Counted from the first letter of the stretch, positions 46,246-55,995 are shown. The stretch is DNA of 64,000 nucleotides from Methylosinus sp. Ce-a6 (GCF_009811655.1 NZ_BGJX01000003.1:62001-126000); one strand, 5' to 3'. Notes: generated by a model not told the origin, from the letters alone. Numbers and translations are program-made.

Positions 46246-47613
46246 TCATGCGGCCGATTTCTGGCGGCGAACCGCCTCGTCTTTCGTTTGGAGAGAAAGA
46301 GCCGACGCGACGCCGAGGAGGATTGCAAAGGGGGCCAGAAAGCCCGGAATTTGCATCGAGAAATCCATCAGTGAATGTGCGAATGCGGTAACGGCGATGC
46401 ACGAGAGCGCCAACAAATCCGCTCGTCGCCGGCCTTCGCTTTCGAGCGCGGCTCTGTAGGTCGAATACAAGATCCAGCTCGCGGCAATAACGACGCTCGC
46501 GGCCATCGGCAGTCCCATTTCTACGGCGATTTCGACGACCGTGTTATGCGCCTTGTCCCAGACGCCGCTCGTGAAGGCTCCATTGCCGCGCACCATGGGG
46601 AAAACATCCTCGAATGTGCCGAGGCCGGTTCCCAGCCAGGGATGTTCGACGACGAGTTTCAGCGAAGAGCGATAAGTCGTCCATCGTCCTCCGTCGGACA
46701 GGCCTTCGCTCTCGACGCGCGACACAATCGTTCCGCCGTGCCGATAGATGATCGTGACGAGCGCCGCCAAAGCCGCCAATAGCAGCGTTTTGCCCTTCTC
46801 GAGCAGGACGATCGCCGCGCAAGTCGCGAGACCGAATGCAAATGCGAGCACGCCGCCTCGCGAATGGGTTCCGAGAAGCGCGATCGCTGAGATCGAGAGC
46901 GCCATGATCCGCAAGGCGAGGGAGCGCGCCGCTGCTTCGTGCTGCGGCACGATCAGCATCAGCCCGCCGACATAAAGGTGAATTCGAGCCGCCTTGCGAA
47001 GAATTGCAAAGAGCCACAGAGTGGATATGACGGCGAAAAAGGTCGCGGCCGTGTTTCGGTTGACGAAGGTCCCCGTCATATCTCCAAGGTAAGCCGTCTT
47101 GCTTCGAAACAGGAGATGCGAAGGGGCTGCGAGCTCGGCGGCGACGGCGTAGAGCGCGACGGTCGCTCCGGCGTATGCGACCCAGTCGAGGAGACGCCTC
47201 GCCTCCTGCTGTCGCGCGCCGACGATGAAACCATTGCAGAAGGCCAAAATCGCCAGCAGCGTGCGGCCAAGCGCATCCAAAGGGATGGAATCGCGGGCCG
47301 ATATTCGCGGCGATGGAGCCGCCCCGAGCAGCTCTTTCGCTTGGAGCCACGCCTCATGCGCCAGCAATGGCGGATTGGGCAAAATCTGCAGCGCTGCGAT
47401 CGCCGAATAGGTCAGCCAAAGGCAGATCATCCAGCAAAGAGCGCGTTCTTGCGCTCGATTGAACGCGCCGAGCGGGGCTATCGCGAGCGCTGCGGCCAAA
47501 ACCAAGACCCAAGCGCCGATCCAGAACGGATCGGTCGATCCATAGGGCAGAGGCGCGAACGACGCCGCCGCAATCGTCAGCCAAGTATGGACTGTCACCG
47601 TTCGGTTCATCAC
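46246..47613 (-). CDS. Second O-antigen ligase/polymerase-family protein
   Basis: A 455-residue membrane protein with about 12 helices and the Wzy_C signature: LLGTHSRGGVLAFAFGL, then HPWLGTGLGTFEDVFP, NGAFTSGVWDKAHNTVVEIA with the conserved His. It is transcribed opposite to the surrounding EPS genes. Two Wzy/WaaL-type proteins in one locus suggest one polymerase and one ligase, or two polymers; the sequence cannot decide. Confidence 0.83.
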   Translation of the reverse strand: MMNRTVTVHTWLTIAAASFAPLPYGSTDPFWIGAWVLVLAAALAIAPLGAFNRAQERALCWMICLWLTYSAIAALQILPNPPLLAHEAWLQAKELLGAAPSPRISARDSIPLDALGRTLLAILAFCNGFIVGARQQEARRLLDWVAYAGATVALYAVAAELAAPSHLLFRSKTAYLGDMTGTFVNRNTAATFFAVISTLWLFAILRKAARIHLYVGGLMLIVPQHEAAARSLALRIMALSISAIALLGTHSRGGVLAFAFGLATCAAIVLLEKGKTLLLAALAALVTIIYRHGGTIVSRVESEGLSDGGRWTTYRSSLKLVVEHPWLGTGLGTFEDVFPMVRGNGAFTSGVWDKAHNTVVEIAVEMGLPMAASVVIAASWILYSTYRAALESEGRRRADLLALSCIAVTAFAHSLMDFSMQIPGFLAPFAILLGVASALSLQTKDEAVRRQKSAA

Positions 47614-47866
47614 AAAGCCAGAACCTTGCGCGTCAGGGCGATGCTGGAGCGACGACGTCTAGCCGATTCCGCGTTCGCGCCCAACATTGGTCCGCACATT
47701 CGGAGCGTTTGGCGGACGAAGCCCGAGCGGTCGATTTCGGCGCGTCCAGTTCGGCGCCGCGCATGTCGGCGAATTCGCTCGTCCCTCGCGGCGTTGAAGC
47801 GCTTGAATTTCGACGGACGCTCAGTGTAAGCTAGATTTCAGATCATTGTGCTGAAAGACGCGGATC

Positions 47867-48511
47867 ATGTCTTTTTTTCTGAATCGGTTCTTGGCTATCT
47901 GTCTCGTGCTTTCATCGAGCGTCCTTCCCGGCGTAGCGGCATGTCTCGCGCCGCCGGCTTCCGCAAATCAGCTCGACGCGTTCAAGAGCGACCCTGGAGG
48001 ACTCCTGCATCGTTATCCTTTGGGGTCGGGAGCCATGGCGAGCGAAATAAGAATTCTGGCGGCGTCCGACGCCGGCGTCCTCGGAGCGATCGTCGGCCTC
48101 GCCAAGGGCGCGAACGATGCGCAAATGTCGGCGATCGCCGCCGGCATGGCGCAGGCGGCTATCGCATGCCAAACACAGGATCCGGCATTGGCTCTGCAAA
48201 TCCAGGAAGCGATCTTGAGCATCGACAATAAAGCGATTTCCGATCAATTTGCCGCCATCACGGGCAACACCAGGACAGGAGCGACAGGAGCGGGCGGCGG
48301 CGCCGGGGGTGGCGCGGCCGGAGCCGGGGGAGCCAGCGGCGAAGGGGGCCAGACCGGCGGGGCCAATAACTCGACCAACAATTTTGCCGGGGGGTCGACG
48401 ACGACGAGCGGACCGTCCGGGTTTTCTGTATCGGCGTCGAGCGCCAGCCAGGCGGGGACCACGACGCGAACGCTGACATCGGCCACCTCGGCGGTCAGCC
48501 CGTCGCAATAA
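47867..48511 (+). CDS. Secreted Gly/Ser/Thr-rich protein upstream of the Wzc-like gene
   Basis: A 214-residue protein with a signal peptide (FLAICLVLSSSVLPGVAACL, ending near ASA), a roughly 90-residue Ala-rich helical domain (DAFKSDPGGLLHRYPLGSGA then many Ala/Ile/Gln residues), and a low-complexity C-terminal half rich in Gly, Thr, Ser and Asn. No family was recognised. It ends 21 nt before the Wzc-like kinase, so it is likely co-transcribed and may be exported with, or bind to, the polymer. Confidence 0.65.
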   Translation: MSFFLNRFLAICLVLSSSVLPGVAACLAPPASANQLDAFKSDPGGLLHRYPLGSGAMASEIRILAASDAGVLGAIVGLAKGANDAQMSAIAAGMAQAAIACQTQDPALALQIQEAILSIDNKAISDQFAAITGNTRTGATGAGGGAGGGAAGAGGASGEGGQTGGANNSTNNFAGGSTTTSGPSGFSVSASSASQAGTTTRTLTSATSAVSPSQ

Positions 48512-48532
48512 TTTCAGGAGTATCGCGTTTCG

Positions 48533-50830
48533 ATGAATTACCTTGGAGAGGCCGCGCGTAACGACGCGTCGGTTACTGTCGCCAACGACTCTGATCAAGA
48601 CGAGTTTTCATTCCGAGACATTATTCGCGCATTGTGGCGTCGCCGGCGGATTTTATTGATCTCGGTCGCGCTCGCCGTCATCGGAACGGCCGCATATTTG
48701 ATCGTCACCCCTGTACGATACATGGCGACGACCACGCTGATCCTCGATGCGAAGCGTCCGTCGCTCGGCGCCAGCGAGGTTTTCATCGAGCCGCAGGTCG
48801 ATGATACGGCCGTCGAAAGCCACGTCGAAACCATTCGGTCCGAGAGCGTCGCGATCCTGGTCGTCAAGAAGCTTCGCCTGTTCGAGGATCCGGAGTTCGT
48901 GGGCGTCGTAAACGCTCTCGAGAATTCGATCGATGGCAAAACCGAGACGCCGCCGACTGACGAAGGGGTTCTCCGCGAGGCGGTGTCCGCATTTTCGCGA
49001 GGACTTTCGGTGAATCGGTTGAGGCGAAGCTATGTGGTCGAAATCTCGTTCACTTCGGCTGATCGAAACAAGGCGGCCCGCATCGCAAACGCCACGGCTG
49101 ACGCCTATATAGAGGACCAGTTGCAGGCGAAATTCGATGTCACCAAGCGGGCCAGTCATTGGTTGCAGCAGCGTATCGTCGAATTGCGAGATCAGGCGAC
49201 ATCGGCCTATAAGGCGATCCAGGATTTCAAATCGCGTAACAATCTCATTGTCGGCCGCGATGGAAAACTGTCATCGGATTTAGAGCTCGAACAGCTCACC
49301 GGTTCGCTGGCGCAGGCTCGCGCCGACACTACGCGAGCGCAGTCACGATTGTCCGAGATCGAGGCCATATTGGCGGTTCGAGGCGACGAATCCGGCGTCC
49401 CCGAGAATGGCACTGTCAGCGACGCGCTCAGCAATCCGGTTATTACCAAGCTGCGGCAGGACTATCTGGACCGTAAGAAGCAGGAGGCCGAGTGGGGCTC
49501 GCGCTATGGCCCTAATCACCAGGCCGTCATAAATCTGCGGACCGAAATGGCCGGACTGAAGCGCGCAATTCGGGAAGAGATGCAGCGTATCGCCGAGACC
49601 TATAAAAGCGACCTGAAGGTCGCGCAGGCGAAAGAGGAGTCGACCGCAAGGCGGATTACGGAAGTATTTCAGAACGACAGCGCGACACGACAGTCGCAGG
49701 TAAAGCTTCAAGAGTTGGAAACCGCAGCGAGCACCTTCCGTTCTATTTACGAGAATTTTCTCAATCGCTATACGCAGGCAGTCCAGCAGCAATCTTTTCC
49801 ATCCACAGAGGCGAGGGTGATCACCTATGCTTCGCCAGGCAGGAAGACGTCGCCTAAGATTTTGATGTCCCTGGGCGTCGCGCTCGCCGCGGGCCTGGGT
49901 CTCGGGACGATCGGAGTGTTCGTTCGGGAGCAGTTGGACAGAGTCGTATATAGTCGTGACCAGATTGCGCGGGAACTCGGCGCCGACTTGATCTGCACGA
50001 TTCGAAGAATAGGCGAACAGAACGAGCCGAAAACGCTGAGCTCCTTCGTATCCCGGTTGAAATCTATATCCCAGCTGAAATCGAAAATGGACGAGCTACG
50101 ACGCGGCGGCGCCGAGGACACGGAAGAGACGCATCTCCGTCCGCCGGTGATGCTCTACGACGCGGAAGATCTCCTGTCCATAGACGCGGAAGCGGTGCGT
50201 GGGATCAAGGTTGCGATAGACATACGCAATATTTCGCAAAGCACGCGTGTGGTGGCGATCGTCTCGGCTACGAAAGGAGAAGGCAAATCGAGTGTGGCGC
50301 TCAGCCTGTCGGCGATGGTGGCTCAAGCCGGACGCCGCGCGCTGCTGATCGACGCCGACCTGCGCCGTCCGTCTTTGAGCGCCGAGCTAGGGTCCAAGAA
50401 CGACGCTTCCCTTCTCGAAATCCTCTATGGTGAATCGGCGATCGCGGACGTAATCCGAACAGATGAACATTACGGATACGACTTCTTGTGCGGTCCCACG
50501 AAAATTCGGCCAGTCCACACGGCGGACATTCTCAACTCGGAGCCTATGAGCAAATTGCTTGTCGCGGCGAAGCGGGACTATGATTATGTGATCGTCGATC
50601 TGCCCCCGATTCTCCCCGTCGTCGACACACGCGCGTGTTCGCACCTGTTCGACGCTTTCATCGTTGTGGCGGAATGGGGCAAAACCAATGTCGATGACTT
50701 GGCGCAATCATTCGAATTGGCTCCATTGGTCCGTGATCGGTTGATCGGAGTCGTGTTGAACAAGGTGGATGTCGACACGATGCGGCGGATCGAGGGCTAT
50801 GGGTACGTGCGCTCGGCCTATTATGGGTGA
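48533..50830 (+). CDS. Wzc/ExoP-type polysaccharide co-polymerase tyrosine kinase
   Basis: Inner-membrane protein controlling chain length and export. The 765-residue protein has TM1 at about 37-58, a long periplasmic coiled region with the GNVR-type segment, and TM2 near 442-463. The cytoplasmic BY-kinase has Walker A SATKGEGKSS (about 579), Walker A' LLIDADLRRPSL (about 604) and Walker B YVIVDLPPIL (about 685), with a tyrosine cluster at the end (GYGYVRSAYYG). It pairs with the Wza-like lipoprotein at 30443. Confidence 0.93.
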   Translation: MNYLGEAARNDASVTVANDSDQDEFSFRDIIRALWRRRRILLISVALAVIGTAAYLIVTPVRYMATTTLILDAKRPSLGASEVFIEPQVDDTAVESHVETIRSESVAILVVKKLRLFEDPEFVGVVNALENSIDGKTETPPTDEGVLREAVSAFSRGLSVNRLRRSYVVEISFTSADRNKAARIANATADAYIEDQLQAKFDVTKRASHWLQQRIVELRDQATSAYKAIQDFKSRNNLIVGRDGKLSSDLELEQLTGSLAQARADTTRAQSRLSEIEAILAVRGDESGVPENGTVSDALSNPVITKLRQDYLDRKKQEAEWGSRYGPNHQAVINLRTEMAGLKRAIREEMQRIAETYKSDLKVAQAKEESTARRITEVFQNDSATRQSQVKLQELETAASTFRSIYENFLNRYTQAVQQQSFPSTEARVITYASPGRKTSPKILMSLGVALAAGLGLGTIGVFVREQLDRVVYSRDQIARELGADLICTIRRIGEQNEPKTLSSFVSRLKSISQLKSKMDELRRGGAEDTEETHLRPPVMLYDAEDLLSIDAEAVRGIKVAIDIRNISQSTRVVAIVSATKGEGKSSVALSLSAMVAQAGRRALLIDADLRRPSLSAELGSKNDASLLEILYGESAIADVIRTDEHYGYDFLCGPTKIRPVHTADILNSEPMSKLLVAAKRDYDYVIVDLPPILPVVDTRACSHLFDAFIVVAEWGKTNVDDLAQSFELAPLVRDRLIGVVLNKVDVDTMRRIEGYGYVRSAYYG

Positions 50831-51638
50831 TAGCGACATTGGTGAGCTTCGAGTCTCGCTGCGCAGACAACGTCACATGCGCGCGATGTTCCTGCTCCTC
50901 TCGGCGCTCGGCTTCGGTTTCGCTCTGATATCTCTGCGCGTGGCGAATTCGCAAAGAGCCTTCGAGATCGTCTACCGTCGCATCGTCACGGGAGAGACCT
51001 TGCCGAACGCCTTCATCGAACGCATGGCGCGACGCGGTGATGAGGAGGGTTCGTGCGATGGCGATGCGAAATTGGCGGTCGCACTGATCGAATTGAAACT
51101 GGTCGAAGCTTCGCTCGCACAAGGTCGAGACGTCCCGGTCGAGGAGCATCTACGGCGGGCGAGGTCGAATGTGATTGGACAGATCGCTTGCTCGCCGACG
51201 AACGGTTTCGCCTGGTTCGTTCTCTTTTGGAGCGAAGTCGTCTCGGGGACCCTCACGAATTCCGCTTGGGCTCATCTGGGCGCATCGTATCGCTTTGCTC
51301 CGCGCGAAGCTTGGGTTGCGCTCTCGAGATTACCTCACGTCGCAAATCTCTGGAGTCTGATCCCGACCGACCAACGCAGGCTCGTCCTCGACGATTTCGA
51401 AATGCTGCTGAACGAAGGATATATCTCGCAATGCGCGAGGTTGTACGCCTTCGCCTCGCCGGATCTCATGTCCGGCATGGCAGGGCGTTTGATGAAAGCC
51501 CCAGAAGCGAGAAAATTGCAGTTCAATGCGGCCTTGGCTTCTTATGACGTGGATCCGGTGTCTACAGAAACTGGAGGTCGCCAAACAGAGCTGCTTCGGC
51601 AGAATTTGAGAGACCTGTCAGAGGCGCTGACCAAGTAG
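50823..51638 (+). CDS. Unknown single-pass membrane protein coupled to the Wzc-like gene
   Basis: A 271-residue protein starting MGDSDIGELRVSLRRQ, with one transmembrane helix (FLLLSALGFGFALISLRV) and a helical periplasmic domain that includes RARSNVIGQIACSPTNGFAW. Short helical pairs such as GFAWFVLFWSEVVSG hint at TPR-like repeats, but no family is assigned. The ATG overlaps the Wzc-like stop by 8 nt, so the two are translationally coupled, which suggests a role in polymer export or chain-length control. Confidence 0.7.
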   Translation: MGDSDIGELRVSLRRQRHMRAMFLLLSALGFGFALISLRVANSQRAFEIVYRRIVTGETLPNAFIERMARRGDEEGSCDGDAKLAVALIELKLVEASLAQGRDVPVEEHLRRARSNVIGQIACSPTNGFAWFVLFWSEVVSGTLTNSAWAHLGASYRFAPREAWVALSRLPHVANLWSLIPTDQRRLVLDDFEMLLNEGYISQCARLYAFASPDLMSGMAGRLMKAPEARKLQFNAALASYDVDPVSTETGGRQTELLRQNLRDLSEALTK

Positions 51639-51699
51639 ATAGCGCTCACATGAGAACGCGGATGTCGCCGACATCGCGGAGGATACGCGCGCCGTGGCG

Positions 51700-51970
51700 G
51701 TCACGATGCGCTATCTCGCCGAGAGCGGCGCTGACGACTGTCGACGGGAGCGGAATGTCGGCAGCCAGCCGCCGGGACGAGCAAGGTCCAGCCGATCCGG
51801 CCTTGGCGAGCCCTGCCGGATAGGAGCGTGATCTCTCCCCGATAGGCCCAGACGCGAAGATCGGTCCAGAGCTTCGCCTCGCCGACCTCGAGCGTCGATT
51901 TCGGAACCCGCCTCTGGGCGACATAGGCCGTAAGCATCCGCTGTAGCCGCTGTAGACCGCAGGGGCGGCG
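51700..51970 (-). pseudogene. Frameshifted remnant of an unknown protein
   Basis: Minus strand reads AYVAQRRVPKSTLEVGEAKL then WTDLRVWAYRGEITLLSGRA; the sequence continues in another frame as SPRPDRLDLARPGGWLPTF. Together they look like the C-terminal part of one protein broken by a frameshift. The pattern reminds me of ATP-grasp-like hypothetical proteins, but I would not assign a function. Confidence 0.45.
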
Positions 51971-51978
51971 GTGGCTGG

Positions 51979-52212
51979 TCAGAGTTCGTGACGTGATTTG
52001 AGCTCTTTGTGGATTTTGACGAGTTCGACGAGGTTCTCGACGCCGAAGTCGGTGAAGGCGAGGATCTCATGATCGCCGGCGCCATAGACCGAGATCACGC
52101 CGTCCTCCGGTTCCATTTCGTTGGCGACATCGTACAGGAAGTCGACGCTTTCATCGAGCCGCTCGGCGATGCGATCGATGGTTGTCACGGAAGCAACCTT
52201 GTTGATGTGCAT
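51979..52212 (-). CDS. Small acidic hypothetical protein
   Basis: A 77-residue protein, MHINKVASVTTIDRIAERLD at the start and a C-terminal ENLVELVKIHKELKSR helix, with a central GVISVYGAGDHEILAF strand. It lies directly downstream of the IS66 remnant and next to another remnant, so it may belong to the mobile or decayed region. No family recognised. Confidence 0.45.
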   Translation of the reverse strand: MHINKVASVTTIDRIAERLDESVDFLYDVANEMEPEDGVISVYGAGDHEILAFTDFGVENLVELVKIHKELKSRHEL

Positions 52213-52213
52213 T

Positions 52214-53549
52214 TCATGCCGCCAGCGCCGAGGCAGCCTGGTCTTTCTTACGCCAGTTCCACGGCAGCAACTCGTCGAGGCGATGTGCGGGATGCGCGGC
52301 GATGCGGGCGAGAACATCGGTGAGCCATGCTTGCGGATCGACGCCGTTCATCTTCGCTGTGACGATGAGGCTGTACATAGCCGCAGCGCGCTGGCCGCCG
52401 CGGTCGGAACCGCAGAATAGCCGCCTTTTCCGGCCAAGAGCGATGCCTCTCAGCCCTCGTTCCGCGGCGTTGTTCGACAAGCAGACGCGTCCATCGTCGA
52501 GGAACAGCGTGAAGGCCGGCCAGCGCTTCAGCATGTACTGGATCGCCTTGGCGAGATCGTGCCCGCGCGAGAGTTTGGCGAGTTGTTCGCGCAGATGGAT
52601 TTCCAGCGCGTCGACGAGCGGGCGGCTCGACGCCTGTCGAACAGCGAGACGTTCCTCGGCGCTCTTGCCGAGGATCGACCGCTCGATCGCAAACAGCGCG
52701 TCGATCCGGCGCACGATTTCGATCGCGATCGGCTACAGCGGTCTTTCCTTTTTCCCCGCCGCCTTGCGACGGGCGCTGGCCTCGATGTCGGCCATGGCGA
52801 AGAACGGTCGCCGCGCATGCGCCCAGCACGCCGCTTCGAGGATTGGGCCGGGCTCACGCCCCGCCAGATACAGCTTGCCATAGCCGTCGTAGGCGTCCGC
52901 TTGCAGTATGCCGGAATAATTCGCCAGATGGCCCTGCGGATGCTCGCCGCGCCGATCGCGCGAATAATAGAACATCGCCGCCGGCGGCCCGGCGCCGCCG
53001 AAGGGCGCGTCGTCGCGGACGTAGACCCAGCAGCGTCCCGTATCGGTCTTGCCCTTCGCCAGCACGGGAACCGTGGTGTCGTCCCCGTGAAGGCGTTCGG
53101 CGGAGAGGACATGCGCCTCGATGAGGCGCCGTAGTGGATCGAGCGCCGTGCAGATGGAGCCGACAGCATCGGCCATGGTCGACAGGGCGATCGGCGCGCC
53201 TTCGAGCGCATAGCGCTCGGCCTGACGGTTCAGCGGCTGATGCTGGCCGAACTTCTCGAAGGCGATCATCGCCAACAGGCTCGGCCCCGCCCAGCCGCGC
53301 GCAACGACATGGAACGGCGCAGGCGCCTCTGTGACCTTCTCGCAGTCCCGGCAGGTGAACTTCTCCCGCACGGTCTCCAGGACCTTCCACTGACGCGGCG
53401 TCGTCTCCAGCGTCCGCGTCACATCTTCGCCGAGCTTGCGCAGACGCGATCCGCCGCAGCAGGCGCAGCTCTTCGGCGCCTCGATCACGACGCGTTCGCG
53501 CGGCAGATGGTCGGGTAAGGTGTTGCGCTCCGGCCGCTTGCGCTCGAAG
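52214..53549 (-). pseudogene. tnpC: IS66 TnpC transposase, N-terminally deleted, amber-interrupted
   Basis: In frame from about 53549: RKRPERNTLPDHLPRERVVI, the zinc-ribbon CACCGGSRLRKLGED, FTCRDCEKVTEAP, then the DDE core (HGDDTTVPVLAKGKTDTGRC and QADAYDGYGKLY). A TAG at 52733-52735 follows KKERPL; the same frame resumes [17 protein letters not shown] and runs to WNWRKKDQA. No frameshift occurs at the stop, so one point mutation explains it. Confidence 0.88.
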
Positions 53550-53575
53550 CACCCGACAGCCCGCCGGCAGTGGGA

Positions 53576-53830
53576 TCATCGGCGCAGCGCCTTCAGAACC
53601 CGAGACAGCGCGACTGTCTCGACATCGGCCCACACGATGATCCGATCACCCTCGGCGAGCACGATCTCCATCTGGCCGTTCGACTCTCGAGCGGAATGTT
53701 CCGAGTCCGGCATGATCGTTACGGGCAGGATCGGCGCGAGATCCTTCGGCGCGGGCGGCTCGACGCCGAACTGCCGCCGCCATGTGAATAGCTGGTTGGT
53801 GTCGAGGTCGTGCCGTCGCGCGGCGCGAAA
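53576..53830 (-). pseudogene. tnpA: IS66 TnpA fragment
   Basis: Minus frame RHDLDTNQLFTWRRQFGVEP and later QMEIVLAEGDRIIVWADVET, ending SRVLKALRR, is the TnpA C-terminus. Its TGA overlaps the tnpB ATG (ATGA). The upstream helix-turn-helix part is frame-broken. Confidence 0.75.
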
Positions 53831-54064
53831 TCGCCAGGAAGACCGGCATGTCGAAGTCTACGCTCCCGGCGCTGCTCTCGATGACGGCGAATGGGCGCCG
53901 TTGATCGCCGCGATCGTGCGCGTCACGCGATCGACATTGATCCGCTCCGCCTCGCCCAAGCCCTCTGGTGCGCCGCCATCGATCCCACCGTCACGCTCTC
54001 ATATCGCGGCTTGTAATGAGCGTTGAACAGCCCTGTTCATAGGGCCACGAAGCATCCGTTCCCG

Positions 54065-55105
54065 TTATGATCGCGAGTGACCCGTGGGATTGGCGTCGGC
54101 TGCAAGCCTGATACGGGCCGACATCGCGCGCCGCGCCTCGTCCATGGCGGAGAGCAAGACCTCGACGCCTGCGCCGGGCCGCACGGCCTCGCTGGCGAGG
54201 CGCCGGCGGAAGGCGCGCGCGCCGGGCTTGCCGGCGAAAAGGCCGAGCATGTGCCGCGTCATGTTGGCGAGACGCTCGCCGCGCTCGATCTGCGCCTCGA
54301 TATAGGGGATGAAGGCTTCGACCGCGGCGAAACCATCGGCGAGCGGCGCCGCTTCGCCGAACAGTTCCGGATCGACGGAGAGCAGAAGCTCCGGCTCGTG
54401 ATAAGCGGCGCGGCCGATCATCACCCCATCGACATGGGAGAGATGCCCGCGCATGTCGTCGATCGTCGCTATGCCGCCGTTGATCGCGATCGGCAGATCG
54501 GAATAGGCGCGCTTCAGCTCATAGACGAGCCCATAGTCGAGCGGCGGAACGTCGCGATTCTCCTTGGGCGAAAGGCCGGAGAGCCAAGCCTTGCGCGCAT
54601 GGACGAACAGCGCGTCGGAGCCCGCGGCGACGGCGCGCTCGGCGAGCGCGAACAGCGCCGTTCTCGGCTCCTGATCATCGACCCCGATGCGGCATTTGAC
54701 GGTGATGGGCAGAGCGACGGCGTCCTTCATCGCCTTCACGCAATCGGCGACGAGCTCGGGCCGCAGCATGAGACAGGCGCCGAAAGCGCCGTTCTGCACG
54801 CGATCCGAAGGGCAGCCGACATTGAGATTGATCTCGTCATAGCCGAAGGTCTCGGCGATGCGCGCGGCTTTCGCCAGCTCGGCCGGATCCGATCCGCCGA
54901 GCTGCAGCGCGAGCGGACGCTCCGCCGCGTCGAAGCCGAGCAGCCGCTCGCGATCGCCGAAGATCACTGCGCCGGTCGTGAGCATTTCCGTATAGAGCCG
55001 CGCGCGGCGCGACAACAGGCGATGGAAGAACCGACAGTGACGATCGGTCCAGTCCATCATGGGCGCGGTAGAGAATCTAATATCTTGTTTTATAAGCGAT
55101 TTCAT
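54065..55105 (-). CDS. dusA: tRNA-dihydrouridine(20/20a) synthase
   Basis: FMN enzyme reducing uridine 20/20a in tRNA D-loops. The 346-residue protein has APMMDWTDRHCRFFHRLLS (DusA start), LQLGGSDPAELAKAARIAE, the catalytic Cys in NLNVGCPSDRVQNGAFGACL, HARKAWLSGLSPKENRDVPP, and INGGIATIDDM with DGVMIGRAAY. It is intact between decayed mobile-element debris, so the integrase next to it may have used this region as an insertion point. Confidence 0.95.
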   Translation of the reverse strand: MKSLIKQDIRFSTAPMMDWTDRHCRFFHRLLSRRARLYTEMLTTGAVIFGDRERLLGFDAAERPLALQLGGSDPAELAKAARIAETFGYDEINLNVGCPSDRVQNGAFGACLMLRPELVADCVKAMKDAVALPITVKCRIGVDDQEPRTALFALAERAVAAGSDALFVHARKAWLSGLSPKENRDVPPLDYGLVYELKRAYSDLPIAINGGIATIDDMRGHLSHVDGVMIGRAAYHEPELLLSVDPELFGEAAPLADGFAAVEAFIPYIEAQIERGERLANMTRHMLGLFAGKPGARAFRRRLASEAVRPGAGVEVLLSAMDEARRAMSARIRLAADANPTGHSRS

Positions 55106-55211
55106 TTTACTCTCAAGGCCCTAGGTCGGGGCGTGTGCACTCTCCGGTACGCCTCGATACGACACTTTTCGCTCCTTTTCGACTTCTCAGTGCACACAGA
55201 GCGCACACGAA

Positions 55212-55880
55212 ATGGCGACCTTCACGAGGCTCAAATCCAGCTCCTGGCGCGCTCACGTTCGACGCAAGGGGAAATACGTCAACGAGACGTTTCTCCGCCG
55301 GCGCGACGCCGAGGAGTGGCGCTCGACATAGAGCGGCGGATCGACCGTGGCGAGTCGCCGTCGAAGCGCGCGCGCAAGGAGGCTCGAACATTCGGCGATC
55401 TCGTCCGTCTCCATAGGGACGATCTCGCGGAAGTCGGAAAGCGGGTCGGCCGCTCGAAGGCCGCGAGCCTCGACTTTCTCGAGCGTCGCCTTGAATGATT
55501 GAAGATTTCAGAGCTGGATCGAGAGCGGCTCATTCAATTCGGTCGAGATAGAGCAAAGGAAGGAGCTGGTCCCGTCACGCTCGGCATCGACCTCGGCTAT
55601 GTCAAAACGATCTTGTCGCACGCAGCGGCGGTTCACGGCATCCAGCTTTCGACGGAGCCGACCGATCTCGCACGCATCGCGCTGAGCCCGAAGTCATCCC
55701 AAGCGACGCGGCATATTTCATCCAGGCGCATCGCGGTCGCGATCGCGAAGCGCACGATCCTTCCCAACGGAATTAACAGCTGCGGCGTCAAATCGGCTCG
55801 TGCGATGATGCGATCGATCCCGTGCTGTGTCGGCCGGCGATCACGTTCGTTTCCCTTACCGACCAATCCGAGAGAAGTCG
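55212..55880 (+). pseudogene. Tyrosine recombinase (integrase) remnant with inverted interior
   Basis: The plus strand begins MATFTRLKSSSWRAHVRRKG ending EEWRST; a one-base deletion near 55318 shifts it to LDIERRIDRGESPSKRARKE, a TGA at 55496-55498 interrupts, and LKISELDRERLIQFGRDRAK continues to DLARIAL near 55684. From there the homology flips: the minus strand 55875-55690 reads LGLVGKGNERDRRPTQHGID to IVRFAIATAMRLDEICRVAW. In related integrases this block follows LARIAL directly. No catalytic C-terminal Arg-His-Arg-Tyr part remains intact. Confidence 0.7.
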
Positions 55881-55995
55881 CCGGCCAAGAAAGGCGCAAA
55901 ACGATCTCGGAAAAGCGAGAGGCCGGCGCAAAGGCGGGCCGCTGTTCGAAAGAAGCCGGGTCCATAGCCGAGCGACCATGGACCCGAGCACGACG

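Larger units (their letters stand above)
52214..53830 (-). mobile_element. Decayed IS66-family insertion sequence
   Basis: Contains the end of tnpA, the first ten codons of tnpB and most of tnpC, in the standard IS66 order on the minus strand. A deletion has joined tnpB codon 10 (MIPLPAGCRV) to the interior of tnpC (CFERKRPERN), so nearly all of tnpB and the TnpC N-terminus are lost. An amber stop further splits tnpC, and tnpA upstream of 53830 is out of frame. Terminal repeats were not identified. Confidence 0.85.
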
